A DNA stretch of 64,000 nucleotides from Rhodococcus sp. 06-462-5 (GCF_002258315.1 NZ_NOYD01000001.1:310001-374000), one strand, 5' to 3'. Positions 53,310-61,966 are shown, counted from the stretch's first letter. Numbers and translations are program-made. Notes: generated from the sequence alone by a model not told the origin.

Positions 53310-53606
53310 ATGGCTCTCATTGCATTGTTGGATCTGACGTTCAAGCCCGAGTCCGTCGCCGAGGCCCGCGCGTTGTTGCGGACGGTACTCGCCGATACTC
53401 GCGCATTCGAGGGTTGCCTCGGCGTCGAGGTGTGGGTCGACGAGGAGAACGAGGCGCACGTGATTGCCTACGAGACGTGGGAGTCGGCCGAGGCCGATGC
53501 GAAGTACCGCGAGTTCCGCGCCGGTCCAGGCAAGATCGTCGAATTGCCGCCGCTGCTCGCCGCAGCGCCGTCGTTGACCAAGTTCACCGTCGATTCGTCG
53601 TTCTGA
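53310..53606 (+). CDS. Antibiotic biosynthesis monooxygenase (ABM)-domain protein
   Basis: 98 residues. A ferredoxin-like alpha+beta fold pattern: MALIALLDLTFKPESVAEAR, ALLRTVLADTRAFEGCLGVE, VWVDEENEAHVIAYETWESA and FTVDSSF, matching ABM/YgiN-type proteins. Members include quinol monooxygenases and haem-degrading proteins, but many lack assigned activity. It stands alone between pucR and the GGDEF-EAL gene, and its function is unknown. No secretion signal. Confidence 0.85.
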   Translation: MALIALLDLTFKPESVAEARALLRTVLADTRAFEGCLGVEVWVDEENEAHVIAYETWESAEADAKYREFRAGPGKIVELPPLLAAAPSLTKFTVDSSF

Positions 53607-53621
53607 TCCTGGAAGGTTCGG

Positions 53622-55322
53622 TTACGTCGCCACTCGTCGATGGGAGTGCGCGGACGCCGGTTCCGGTCGGCCGGTGAGGAAGCCCTGCACCATTTCGGCC
53701 CCGAGTTCGTTCGCCACCTGCAGTTCCGCTTCGGTCTCGACGCCTTCCAGGATGACGGCGGCATCGATCTGCCGGGCCAAGTCGATGATCGCGGCCGCGG
53801 CCGCTCGCCGCAGGGGATCACGGTCGATCCCATGGACCAGCGCGTAGTCCACTTTGAGGATGTCCGGGCGCAGTTCGATCACGTGGCGTAGACCGGCGAA
53901 TCCGGCACCGACGTCGTCGATGGAAATCTGTACTCCCGCAGCGCGGAGACTGTCGATGGCTCGGGTGACCGCGAGGTAGTCGTCGACACGCTCGTGCTCG
54001 GTGATCTCGAGGTAGAACGTCCGCGACGCCAGGTGCGGACGTAGTCGATCGAGCAGGTTCGTCGTCCGGATGGTGTCGGCCGATGCGTTGAGCGAGACGA
54101 ACGATCCCGGCGGCAGATCGTGCATCGCGTCGAGCGCCCGGTCGAGTGCGGCTCGTTCGAGGCGGGGGCCGATGCCGGCCTCGGTGGCGTCGCGGTACCA
54201 CGACAGCGGAGATCCGGCACCGAAGGGAAAGCGTGAGAGCGCCTCGAAGCCGACGACGGATCCGGTGACGGTGTCGCAGATGGGCTGAAAGAAGATATCG
54301 GGGCCGCCGGATGCGATGAGTTCGTCGATCCGTATCCGCGTCTGTTCGTGGGAGTTCGTTTCGGGAAGTCGCTCGGACACCGCGTTCCCGGAGGTTCGTG
54401 ACTTGAATCGGTACATCTCTATGTCGGCCAGTGCGATCAACCGTCGAACCAGGACATGAATGCTGGTCTCGGAATCGAGTGCTTCGACCGCGGATCCGAG
54501 GCTGGTGGTGAACCGAGGCCCGTCGAACGTCTCCTCCAGGGCGGCTCGAATCCTGTTGTCCGACTGAGTGATTTCCTCGCGAGTGCCGGTTCGGACAACC
54601 ACGAACTCATCACCGCCCAGTCGTGCGACCGCCGACCGATCACCCACTGCCTCGGACAGGCGCCGGGCGACCTCGATCAGGACGGCGTCGCCCGAGGGGT
54701 GGCCGAATCTGTCGTTGATCTGCTTGAAACGGTCGATGTCGAGGACCGTCACCCCCACGGCATCGCCGGCCTCGGAAGGCGAGCCGCCGAGGGTGTCCAC
54801 GGTGTCGAGCAGACCGCGGCGATTCCACAGGCCGGTCAACGGGTCGCGCAGCGCCCGTGCGGCCTTGAGTCGGAGCTGCCCGATGTAGGCCTTGATCATG
54901 AAGGGGGCCGCGTACAGGGAACCGATGGTGACGATGCGGGACGCAGCCGACCACGGGTCGGCACCGTCGATGACGGCCAGGACACCGAGCGTCAGCAGTG
55001 TGACGCTTGCGACGGCGAGGTGTACGACCATCATCCGATAGGAACTTCCGACGACGATGAAGGCGGCGACGATCGCGAACATCGCGCAACCCGGCATCGC
55101 GTCGAAGTGAGTCCGAAAGGCGAACAGGACCGAGACGATCCCGACATCGGCGTACAGGATGTAGGCCGTGGCCAGGCGTGGGGATGTCCAGGGACGGAGG
55201 TACCAGGCGATGGCCACGGGCACCGTGGTGGCCGACGCGAGGAGAACCGCGATCGAGGCCGGACCGGAGAACTGCCCCGCAGGGATCATCAGCACACCGG
55301 CCAGTCCGAACGTCAGCGTCAT
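53622..55322 (-). CDS. Membrane GGDEF-EAL cyclic di-GMP protein
   Basis: 566 residues from the ATG at 55322. About five membrane helices (residues 2-145) precede a GGDEF domain (about 155-310) with LDIDRFKQINDRFGHPSG and RLGGDEF (236-240). An EAL domain (about 325-555) has GFEALSRFPF (359-365), YLEITEHERV, SIDDVGAGFAGLRH, LKVDYALVHG and ILEGVETEAE. All EAL metal ligands are intact, so cyclase and phosphodiesterase activity are both plausible. The frame stays open and family-like upstream (EFIPTTEERWVRLFISG). A GGAGG lies 8 nt before an ATT at 55388, so the true start may be earlier. Confidence 0.9.
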   Translation of the reverse strand: MTLTFGLAGVLMIPAGQFSGPASIAVLLASATTVPVAIAWYLRPWTSPRLATAYILYADVGIVSVLFAFRTHFDAMPGCAMFAIVAAFIVVGSSYRMMVVHLAVASVTLLTLGVLAVIDGADPWSAASRIVTIGSLYAAPFMIKAYIGQLRLKAARALRDPLTGLWNRRGLLDTVDTLGGSPSEAGDAVGVTVLDIDRFKQINDRFGHPSGDAVLIEVARRLSEAVGDRSAVARLGGDEFVVVRTGTREEITQSDNRIRAALEETFDGPRFTTSLGSAVEALDSETSIHVLVRRLIALADIEMYRFKSRTSGNAVSERLPETNSHEQTRIRIDELIASGGPDIFFQPICDTVTGSVVGFEALSRFPFGAGSPLSWYRDATEAGIGPRLERAALDRALDAMHDLPPGSFVSLNASADTIRTTNLLDRLRPHLASRTFYLEITEHERVDDYLAVTRAIDSLRAAGVQISIDDVGAGFAGLRHVIELRPDILKVDYALVHGIDRDPLRRAAAAAIIDLARQIDAAVILEGVETEAELQVANELGAEMVQGFLTGRPEPASAHSHRRVAT

Positions 55323-55469
55323 TCCGCTGATGAAAAGACGAACCCAACGCTCCTCGGTGGTGGGGATGAACTCTCCCAGATCGGAAATCGCAACGCCCTC
55401 CGTCGAGTAAGGCCCCCACCTGCACGAACGCTAGCACTCACGGTATACGCGCACCCTGAATCGGACGAA

Positions 55470-57839
55470 TCAGACCATGTCTCGCTTGGTGAGCCACCGC
55501 AATGTCGGCCACCCGAGAAACACCGGCAACCAGCAGGTCAGGACGCGATAGAGCAAGACCGACGGGACGGCGATGGATGCGGGCACGCCGAAGGCCGCCA
55601 GACCGCCGATGAGCGCGGCCTCCACGGCACCCACACCGCCCGGCGTCGGCGCGGCGGAGGCCAGGGTCCCGCCGATCATGGTGACGACCGTGACGGTGAC
55701 GAACGTGGTGCCGCCGCCGAAGGCCTCGATGCTCGCCCACAAGGCAAGCGCGGCACCCAACGTCGTCGCCGCGCAGCCGAGGATGATGATCGAGAATCGT
55801 TTGGGATCGCGAGCGAGTTCGCCCAGTTCGCCGAGGACTTCTTTGATCTGCGGCCGGACGGCGACCCGCAGCCAGCGGCGCAGCTTGGGTACGAACATGA
55901 ACGTTCCGACGACGCCGAACGCCGCACCTGCGAGGAGATACAGCACGGTGTTGCCCGGCACCATGTTCGACAGCCCGGACGAGGTGCCTGCGACGACGCT
56001 GAAGAAGATCAACAGGCTCACGTGCGTGATCACCTGGACGGACTGTTGCAACGCCACGGCAGCCGTCGCGCGAACCGTTCCCAGCCCGCCCTTCTGCAGG
56101 AACCGAACGCTCAGGGCCAGTCCGCCGACACCCGCGGGAGTAGTGGTTGCCGCGAAGGTGTTGGCGACCTGCATCACCGTCAGATTCCAGAAGCTGACCT
56201 TGCCCAGTGCGCACGCCCACAACGCGGCTCCGGCACCGACGTACGTCAGTGCCGACACCGACAGACCGAGCAGAGCCCACCACCAGTTGGCCGAACCGAG
56301 TTCGGTGACGAACGCGGGAACCGCACTGATGAACGGATATGCGACGTAGACCAATCCGATCAACAACACGAGCGAGATGATCTGGTTGCGGCTGAATCGG
56401 GTGACCTGTTCGGCCTCGATCTTGGCGGTGCCGGTCTGCTCCAGAACCTCGAGCCGAACCGCCTTCATCGTCTTGTCGGCGTCGAGCACCGATTGGCGAA
56501 TGCGAGGCGGGATGGCGGACTTGGTCAATCGACCCGAGGCCGCGATCACGGTGTCGAAGCCGAGTACGTCGATGGCGGTGGCGACGGCGCGCTGAGAGCC
56601 GAACAGGTCTGCCGTGGTGAGCAACAACTGGGCGACGTCGGACTGCATCTGGGAATCCGACGCACCCAGTTCGGCGTGGCCGAAACCGCAGAAGAGGGCC
56701 TTGCCGTCGTGGATCCTCAGTTCGCCGCGGTGCAGGTCGCCGTGGGAGATCTGATTCTCGTGCAGGGTGTTCAGGGCCGACCACAGTGCGCCGAGGGTTG
56801 CGTCGTCGTGCTCTGCCTCGACCGGATCACCGATGGGCAGACTGTGCGCGTACAGGGTCCATCCTCTGTCGAGCGCTGCCACCGCCAACGGGTGACTGCC
56901 TGCCGCTCCCAACCCCTTGATGGCCAGACCCATCAGGGCGCGATGCTCGACCGCTCGACGCATCGACGCGTGTAACGGCGCAGTTTCGCTGCCCCGCAGC
57001 GTGATCCACCGCCAGGACTGACGCAGGGCACCGCCGCTGCGCTGATTCTGCCCGTACAACTCGACCACCACATCGGCGTCGGGAGTGTGCGCGTTCAACA
57101 CCAACGGGCCGGGGCCGGCCGGACGGACGACGGTGAAGCTGCGGACGGTGACGCCGCGACTGTGGAACAGGCGAACCGCCGCGTCGAGCGGAACCTCCAG
57201 CGCCGGTGTGCCGACGAGCAACACGATGACGGCTCCGACGAGCCAGCCGACCGCGAGTCCGAGCATCGAGCGAGCCGGGACCACGGTGGAGACGACCAGG
57301 TGGATCGGTACGAACGCGAGCAACAGCGTCCACCATGCCCGACGCCACTTCGCGGGGAGACCTGGGCCGGAAACCGTCAGCGCCGCAGCCAGCATCGCGA
57401 TCCAGCGCGAATCGTCGAGGAACTGCGCGAGGAACGTGTCGAGTCGCTCGGGAACATCGAGGTCCCAGGTGGGAGTGGAGATCCCGGTTCCGGTGATCGA
57501 CAGCGCCAGCGCAGCCAGCAGAGCCGCGGCCGCGTATCCGGCGAGCAGTTTCCATTTGCGGCCCGCGATCAGTCCGATCAGGACGCCGAACGGGAGCGCG
57601 AGAATGGCGACGCCGTAGACGATGTAGACCGCATTGGATTGGTCGGGGCTGAGCACGCCGACGATGTTCGATACCGATTGCTCGAGCGCATCCCACTGAT
57701 TTCTGGTGATCAGCGAACCGGCGATCACCACGCCCAGCAGTGCCGCGGCCGATACGACACGAATGATGTCACTGGTTCTCCGCACCAGCGGCTGAAGCAG
57801 GTTTCCCGCTACGGGAACGTCCCGCCCATCCACGCGCAT
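55470..57839 (-). CDS. Membrane protein with kinase-like and LPG-synthase/flippase-like domains
   Basis: 789 residues. N-terminal membrane helices (about 20-212) are followed by a soluble kinase-like domain (about 225-430) with SHGDLHRGEL (365-374). The DFG-like position reads FCGFGHAEL, so its Asp is replaced by Gly. The C-terminus (about 470-780) is a multi-helix domain of the lysylphosphatidylglycerol synthase/UPF0104 (TIGR00374) type, with TTTPAGVGGLALSVRFLQKG and ASAAPTPGGVGAVEAALIGG. The gene is common in this form in mycobacteria and Rhodococcus. A role in envelope lipid transport is inferred from the C-terminal domain. Catalysis by the kinase-like part is doubtful. Confidence 0.85.
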   Translation of the reverse strand: MRVDGRDVPVAGNLLQPLVRRTSDIIRVVSAAALLGVVIAGSLITRNQWDALEQSVSNIVGVLSPDQSNAVYIVYGVAILALPFGVLIGLIAGRKWKLLAGYAAAALLAALALSITGTGISTPTWDLDVPERLDTFLAQFLDDSRWIAMLAAALTVSGPGLPAKWRRAWWTLLLAFVPIHLVVSTVVPARSMLGLAVGWLVGAVIVLLVGTPALEVPLDAAVRLFHSRGVTVRSFTVVRPAGPGPLVLNAHTPDADVVVELYGQNQRSGGALRQSWRWITLRGSETAPLHASMRRAVEHRALMGLAIKGLGAAGSHPLAVAALDRGWTLYAHSLPIGDPVEAEHDDATLGALWSALNTLHENQISHGDLHRGELRIHDGKALFCGFGHAELGASDSQMQSDVAQLLLTTADLFGSQRAVATAIDVLGFDTVIAASGRLTKSAIPPRIRQSVLDADKTMKAVRLEVLEQTGTAKIEAEQVTRFSRNQIISLVLLIGLVYVAYPFISAVPAFVTELGSANWWWALLGLSVSALTYVGAGAALWACALGKVSFWNLTVMQVANTFAATTTPAGVGGLALSVRFLQKGGLGTVRATAAVALQQSVQVITHVSLLIFFSVVAGTSSGLSNMVPGNTVLYLLAGAAFGVVGTFMFVPKLRRWLRVAVRPQIKEVLGELGELARDPKRFSIIILGCAATTLGAALALWASIEAFGGGTTFVTVTVVTMIGGTLASAAPTPGGVGAVEAALIGGLAAFGVPASIAVPSVLLYRVLTCWLPVFLGWPTLRWLTKRDMV

Positions 57840-57848
57840 GGGGTCAAC

Positions 57849-58436
57849 CTACCGTGCGGTACGCCTGCGCAGTTCGTTGCGGACGGTAGGCCATTCGGAT
57901 TCGATGATCGAGAACACGACGGTGTCGCGCAACGAACCGTCGGACATGCGTTGATGATTGCGCAGAATCCCGTCCTGCTTCGCGCCCAGTTTCGCGATCG
58001 CCGTACGCGACTGCAGGTTCATCCAGTGGGTACGAAATTCGACGGCGATGCATCCCAATTCCTCGAATGCATGCGTCAACAGCAGCAGTTTGCTCGCGGG
58101 ATTGGTGCCGGTTCCGTGCGCGGAGCGGGCATTCCAGGTGTATCCGATTTCGACGCGACGGTTGGTGGCGTCGGCGTTGCAGAAGGTCGTCGCTCCGATG
58201 ATCTGCCCGGTGTCGTTGCGGCGCAGCGTGAACGGAAGCATCGTGCCTGCGTCCAGCAGTCCGAGTCGACGGTCGATCTCGGCCGCCATCTCCTCGGGCT
58301 TCGGCACGCTGGTGTACCAGAGATTCCACAGCTCGCCGTCGCGCGCGGCGTCGCACAGACCTTCGAGGTGATCGTGGCTCAGCGGCTCGAGGGTCACCAG
58401 ATCGTCAGTGAGGGTCACCGGTTGCAGAAAAGACAT
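57849..58436 (-). CDS. GNAT-family N-acetyltransferase (RimJ/RimL type)
   Basis: 195 residues. It begins LVTLEPLSHDHLEGLCDAA. The core has GQIIGATTFCNADATNRRVE, IGYTWNARSAHGTGTNPASK and LGCIAVEFRTHWMNLQSRTA, with IAKLGAKQDGILRNHQRMSD. The acetyl-CoA loop (SAHGTGTNPASKLL) and the IAKLGA helix match the Acetyltransf_3 group of N-terminal or amino-group acetyltransferases. It overlaps the MFS gene by 32 nt on the same strand, so co-expression is likely. Substrate unknown. Confidence 0.9.
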   Translation of the reverse strand: MSFLQPVTLTDDLVTLEPLSHDHLEGLCDAARDGELWNLWYTSVPKPEEMAAEIDRRLGLLDAGTMLPFTLRRNDTGQIIGATTFCNADATNRRVEIGYTWNARSAHGTGTNPASKLLLLTHAFEELGCIAVEFRTHWMNLQSRTAIAKLGAKQDGILRNHQRMSDGSLRDTVVFSIIESEWPTVRNELRRRTAR

Positions 58437-59688
58437 TCGCCGACGATACGTCGGATCTGCCCGTCCGGGAAAGTGCGATGATCAGCGCTGCCGTGGCGGC
58501 AACGGCCACCACGACGAGGGCGATCACTTCGGTGAAGGCGTGGGCGTAGGCGTCGGCGAATCCCGGTTGTCCGGCCGCCGCTGCCTCGGCGTCGGATTCG
58601 TCGGGCACCCGGTCCCGGACGAGGATCGTCAGCAGCCAGGCGTAGCCGGCGACCATCACGGCCTCGCTACCGATGCGGAAGAGATTGAGTACTCCTGCCG
58701 CGGTACCGCTGCTGTGCGGTGGAACTGCCGCGAGTGCTTCGCCGTCGACCAGACCGATCGGGAGCCCGAAGCCGAGCCCCAACAGAATCATCGGGACCAC
58801 GACGGCGGCGATCGAGACGCCGGGTTGCAGGGCGAGCATGCCGAGATTCCCGAGAACCAGGAAGCCCAGACTCGTCAGAATCACCCGGTCGGGGGTGACG
58901 GCCTCGAAGACGACGATGGACCTGGCGACCGCCAGCGGGGCAATCAGCACCGGAATCGTCATCGCCAGCATGAACAGTCCGGCTCGTCCGGGAGTCAGGG
59001 ACGCGACGGCACCGAGCGCGGTGGGCAAGTAGGTGAGCAGGGTGACGAATCCGATGGCTCCGGCGACCGGGACCAGGCACAGAGCGAGGAAGCGACGGTT
59101 GCGCAGCAGTCCGACATCCAGCATTTTCGATGGTGTGGATGCGCTTCGCAGAGCAGGAAGAGCCAGAGTCCCGACGGCCGCGACGAGCAGAACGAGGGCC
59201 TGAGCGGCGAACACTCCACGCCAATCGAGCACGGCGATCAGCAGTCCGGAAATGGTCGGCCCGAGTGCCAACCCGAGTCCGTTCACGGTGCCGAACAGGG
59301 CGAACGCCGTCGCACGTTCGGTCCCCTGAAAATGCAGCGAGAGAATGGACGTCGAGCCCACCAGGACCGCCGCGGCACCGATGCCGGCGAACACCCGCGC
59401 GGCGTCGAGCAGGAGCAGCGAGGACGCCGAGGCGCTGACCAGGCTGGCGACGGCCGTGAGTACGACGCCGATGCGAAACGACGTGCGGTGTCCGATGCGA
59501 TCCGAGACCGCACCCCAGACGACGGTGAACAGCGCGAACGCGACGTTGAAGCCGTTGACGACCCATTGCAGTGGAATCGGATCGGAGCCGAGATCGGCCG
59601 CGATCACCGGGATCGCGATGGCGGTGCCCGAGATGGACATCGGTACGACGAACTGTGCTGCGAGTACGACCGGCAGAACTGCTCTCAT
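58405..59688 (-). CDS. MFS transporter (drug/efflux type)
   Basis: 427 residues from the ATG at 59688, preceded by GGGGG. Twelve-helix MFS. Motif A region is WGAVSDRIGHRTSFRIGVVL, the motif C-like region is GTVNGLGLALGPTISGLLIA, and the first helix is VLAAQFVVPMSISGTAIAIP. Typical of DHA1-type exporters. It is transcribed with the GNAT gene and divergently from an ArsR-like regulator, with two palindromes between them. That layout suggests substrate-inducible efflux. The substrate is not evident. Confidence 0.9.
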   Translation of the reverse strand: MRAVLPVVLAAQFVVPMSISGTAIAIPVIAADLGSDPIPLQWVVNGFNVAFALFTVVWGAVSDRIGHRTSFRIGVVLTAVASLVSASASSLLLLDAARVFAGIGAAAVLVGSTSILSLHFQGTERATAFALFGTVNGLGLALGPTISGLLIAVLDWRGVFAAQALVLLVAAVGTLALPALRSASTPSKMLDVGLLRNRRFLALCLVPVAGAIGFVTLLTYLPTALGAVASLTPGRAGLFMLAMTIPVLIAPLAVARSIVVFEAVTPDRVILTSLGFLVLGNLGMLALQPGVSIAAVVVPMILLGLGFGLPIGLVDGEALAAVPPHSSGTAAGVLNLFRIGSEAVMVAGYAWLLTILVRDRVPDESDAEAAAAGQPGFADAYAHAFTEVIALVVVAVAATAALIIALSRTGRSDVSSANVFSATGDPH

Positions 59689-59706
59689 GGATCCCCCTGC
59701 GTCTAG

Positions 59707-59759
59707 GTACGATACTTTTCGTACTAGAACAGGTTTGAAGGTACGACGCAAGTCGTACC
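59707..59759. promoter_or_regulatory. Paired operators in the MFS/ArsR-like divergent spacer
   Basis: Two palindromes share the half-site GTACGA: GTACGA-N6-TCGTAC (59707-59724) and GGTACGAC-gcaa-GTCGTACC (59740-59759, perfect). Their centres are 34 bp apart, about three helical turns. They lie between the two starts, so occupancy should repress both genes. The ArsR-like protein at 59781 is the likely ligand. Confidence 0.75.
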
Positions 59760-59780
59760 TAGCGAAAGGCGGCGTCGTTG

Positions 59781-60092
59781 GTGGACGAGAACGGGCACCC
59801 CGAACCCGACGAGATGCAACTCGGTGCCGTGATGTCTGCACTGGCGGATCCACTGCGCCGCAAGGTGGTCACCGAACTAGTCGGCGACGACGACGGTGCC
59901 GAGCGCACCTGTATGTCGTTCGAGCTCGGCGTCACGAAATCGACTCTGACGCATCACTTTCGCGTCCTGCGTGAAGCGGGTCTGGTATTCCAGGTCGACC
60001 GCGGCAACAGTCGCAAAGTGACGCTGCGACGCCAGGAACTCAACGATCGATTTCCCGGCCTGCTGGATCTGATCGCCAACGAAATCCACTAG
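59781..60092 (+). CDS. ArsR-like winged-helix repressor
   Basis: 103 residues from the GTG at 59781; an upstream TTG is in frame. The winged helix spans about residues 14-90: QLGAVMSALADPLRRKVVTE, CMSFELGVTKSTLTHHFRVL, REAGLVFQVDRGNSRKVTLR, in the order helix 1-5 then beta wing. It has no obvious metal-binding Cys pair of the ArsR alpha-3 or alpha-5 type, and Cys45 is isolated. Divergent from the MFS/GNAT operon with palindromic operators in between, so it probably represses that operon and itself. Confidence 0.9.
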   Translation: MDENGHPEPDEMQLGAVMSALADPLRRKVVTELVGDDDGAERTCMSFELGVTKSTLTHHFRVLREAGLVFQVDRGNSRKVTLRRQELNDRFPGLLDLIANEIH

Positions 60093-60126
60093 CTCGCTAC
60101 CCCGTGTGGGCTCTACGGTGGCAATC

Positions 60127-61275
60127 ATGCACATCGCCATGATCGGCACGACGGCCCCCAGTCACATCTATCCATCGCTGGCCGTGATCGCCGAGCTGGT
60201 CAGGCGAGGGCATCGCGTCACCTATGCCGTCGGTGACTCTCTGCGTCACGTTGTCGAACCCGCGGGCGTCGAGGTGGTGCCGTTCTCCTCGATACTTCCC
60301 GACGGAGAGGCTTCATGGCCGGACGATCCGGCGGCGGCGATGCAGGTCTTCCTCGACGAGGCCATTGCGTCGTATCCCGTGCTCACCGCGTTCTACGACG
60401 ACGATCAGCCGGATCTGTTCCTGTACGACATCGGCGGAATGACGGCACCCGTCCTCGGTGTGCGCTACGGGGTGACGGCCGTGCAACTCTCGCCGACGTA
60501 CGTGGCGTGGGACGGATACGTCGCGGATCTCGGTGACGGGATGACCTCTATCCGCGAGTCGACAACGGGCGTTGCGTATCGCGATGCCTACGCATCGTGG
60601 TTGCGAGACAACGACATCGACGCCGATCCATGGGAATGGATCACGTATCCGGCGCACTGCCTGTCTCTGATTCCTCGGGTGATGCAGCCGCACGCCGACC
60701 GGGTGGCCGACACGGTGCAGTTCGTCGGACCGTGCCTCGACCCGGTACGCCTGAACGATCGCAGTTGGACCGTACCCGAAGGCCCGATCCTGTACATCTC
60801 CTTCGGTACCGGATACAACGAGCGACCCGAGTTCTACCGACTGTGCATCGACACCTTCGCTGACACCGACTGGCATGTGGTGATCTCGATCGGCCGACGT
60901 GTCGATCCGGCCACGCTCGGTGAAATTCCTGCCAATGTGGAACTGCACGAACATCTTCCGCAGCTCGCCGTGCTCGACGCCGCCACGGTGTTCATCACCC
61001 ACGCCGGGATGGGTAGCTGCACCGAGGCCCTGTGGTTCGGCGTCCCGACCGTGGCCATCCCCCAGGCAGTGGATCAATTCGGCAACGCGGCAATGCTCTC
61101 CGAACTCGGCGTCGGCGTGCACCTCGAATTCGAGAAAGTGACCGCCGGGAGCCTCGCGGGTGCCGTCGCGGCCGCGCGCGAATTGACCTCCCGCGCAGCC
61201 GAGATCAGTGCGGAGGTGCGATCGCAGGGAGGCGTCGACCAGGCCGGGGATGCGGTAGAGGCGTTTCTCGCGTGA
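60127..61275 (+). CDS. MGT/UGT-type glycosyltransferase
   Basis: 382 residues from the ATG at 60127; a GTG at 60106 is an alternative start. GT-B fold. The N-terminal acceptor domain begins MHIAMIGTTAPSHIYPSLAV and RGHRVTYAVGDSLRHVVEPA. The C-terminal donor domain carries ILYISFGTGYNERPEF and the signature THAGMGSCTEALWFGVPTVA with QAVDQFGNAAML. This is the GT1 pattern of macrolide- and natural-product-type glycosyltransferases. It follows the ArsR-like gene on the same strand, but no sugar or polyketide genes adjoin it. The acceptor is unknown. Confidence 0.9.
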   Translation: MHIAMIGTTAPSHIYPSLAVIAELVRRGHRVTYAVGDSLRHVVEPAGVEVVPFSSILPDGEASWPDDPAAAMQVFLDEAIASYPVLTAFYDDDQPDLFLYDIGGMTAPVLGVRYGVTAVQLSPTYVAWDGYVADLGDGMTSIRESTTGVAYRDAYASWLRDNDIDADPWEWITYPAHCLSLIPRVMQPHADRVADTVQFVGPCLDPVRLNDRSWTVPEGPILYISFGTGYNERPEFYRLCIDTFADTDWHVVISIGRRVDPATLGEIPANVELHEHLPQLAVLDAATVFITHAGMGSCTEALWFGVPTVAIPQAVDQFGNAAMLSELGVGVHLEFEKVTAGSLAGAVAAARELTSRAAEISAEVRSQGGVDQAGDAVEAFLA

Positions 61276-61319
61276 CCTCAGTCGAACGCGCTGCCGCTGT
61301 CGGGGAACGGCGAGGCGGT

Positions 61320-61406
61320 CTACCAGGGTTTCCTGGCTGAGTGGCTTTCCGAACCGACCGTGAACTCGTTGCCGGTGAGATTCGGTGTCGCGAGGAGTCT
61401 GTCCCT
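61320..61406 (-). pseudogene. Possible remnant of an SDR C-terminus
   Basis: Read on the minus strand, the frame ends in TPNLTGNEFTVGSESHSARK, then PW and TAG. This resembles the TGxEFxVDGGxxA(G)KPW ending of many short-chain dehydrogenases, but the DGG is altered. No upstream SDR body follows. It looks like a decayed 3' tail. The similarity is short and judged by eye. Confidence 0.3.
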
Positions 61407-61408
61407 GC

Positions 61409-61471
61409 ATGAGCACATTCATCATGAATTCTGCCGGTGCAACCATTGCCTACGCTGTCCGCGGCGCATGA
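61409..61471 (+). pseudogene. 20-codon ORF resembling an alpha/beta-hydrolase N-terminus
   Basis: MSTFIMNSAGATIAYAVRGA followed by TGA, preceded by GAGGAG. The pattern matches the opening strands of alpha/beta hydrolases. The expected continuation (GxGPPLLLIHG-type) is missing because the frame stops in an ATGA overlap with the SRPBCC start. It is either a truncated gene start or a leader ORF coupled to the next gene. Confidence 0.4.
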
Positions 61472-61965
61472 AGGCCGTCCGAGAGTTTCTTGCCGTGAGC
61501 CGAACGATGGCCGCGAGCCCCGCCGAGATCTTCGCCGTTCTGACCGACCCCAACCGACATCAGGACACCGAACCGGGCGACTGGGTGCGCTCGGCGGTGG
61601 ACTCGAATCGCATCACGGCAATGGGGCAGGTGTTCGCGGTCAACATGTTTCACGAGCTCGCGGGCGGACACTATGTGGTGCACAACCTGGTGACCGCATA
61701 CGAGCAGGATCGAACCATCGCATGGTTGCCGGGAGCGCTGACCGACGATGGATCCGTGAACCACGGCGGTTGGTGGTGGCGCTACGACCTGGCGGCGGCG
61801 GACGAAGGCACGACAGTGACCCTCACCTACGACTGGACCGATACCCCAGAGGCTGTCCGCGCCCACGTCGGTGGACTGCCGGCGGTACCAGCGGAGTTCC
61901 TCGAAGCGTCGTTGGCTTCGCTGGAGTCGAGCCTGCGTGAATCGGGTGCAGCCAGCCGCGCCTAG
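61468..61965 (+). CDS. SRPBCC-family (START-like) protein
   Basis: 165 residues from the ATG at 61468. The hydrophobic-ligand-binding fold is suggested by VSRTMAASPAEIFAVLTDPN, the strand GQVFAVNMFHELAGGHYVVH, the typical YEQDRTIAWLPGA and TTVTLTYDWTDTPEAV, and a long C-terminal helix (LEASLASLESSLRES). It has the organisation of polyketide-cyclase/dehydrase-like proteins. Ligand unknown. The start is fused by ATGA to the upstream 20-codon frame, and the stop is followed within 2 bp by repeat copy A, so the gene is bounded by rearranged DNA. Confidence 0.8.
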   Translation: MKAVREFLAVSRTMAASPAEIFAVLTDPNRHQDTEPGDWVRSAVDSNRITAMGQVFAVNMFHELAGGHYVVHNLVTAYEQDRTIAWLPGALTDDGSVNHGGWWWRYDLAAADEGTTVTLTYDWTDTPEAVRAHVGGLPAVPAEFLEASLASLESSLRESGAASRA

Positions 61966-61966
61966 C

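Noticed and set aside
54456-56975. 839-codon plus-strand open frame
   Set aside because: Low-complexity charged product antisense to the GGDEF-EAL and flippase-like genes; no family features.
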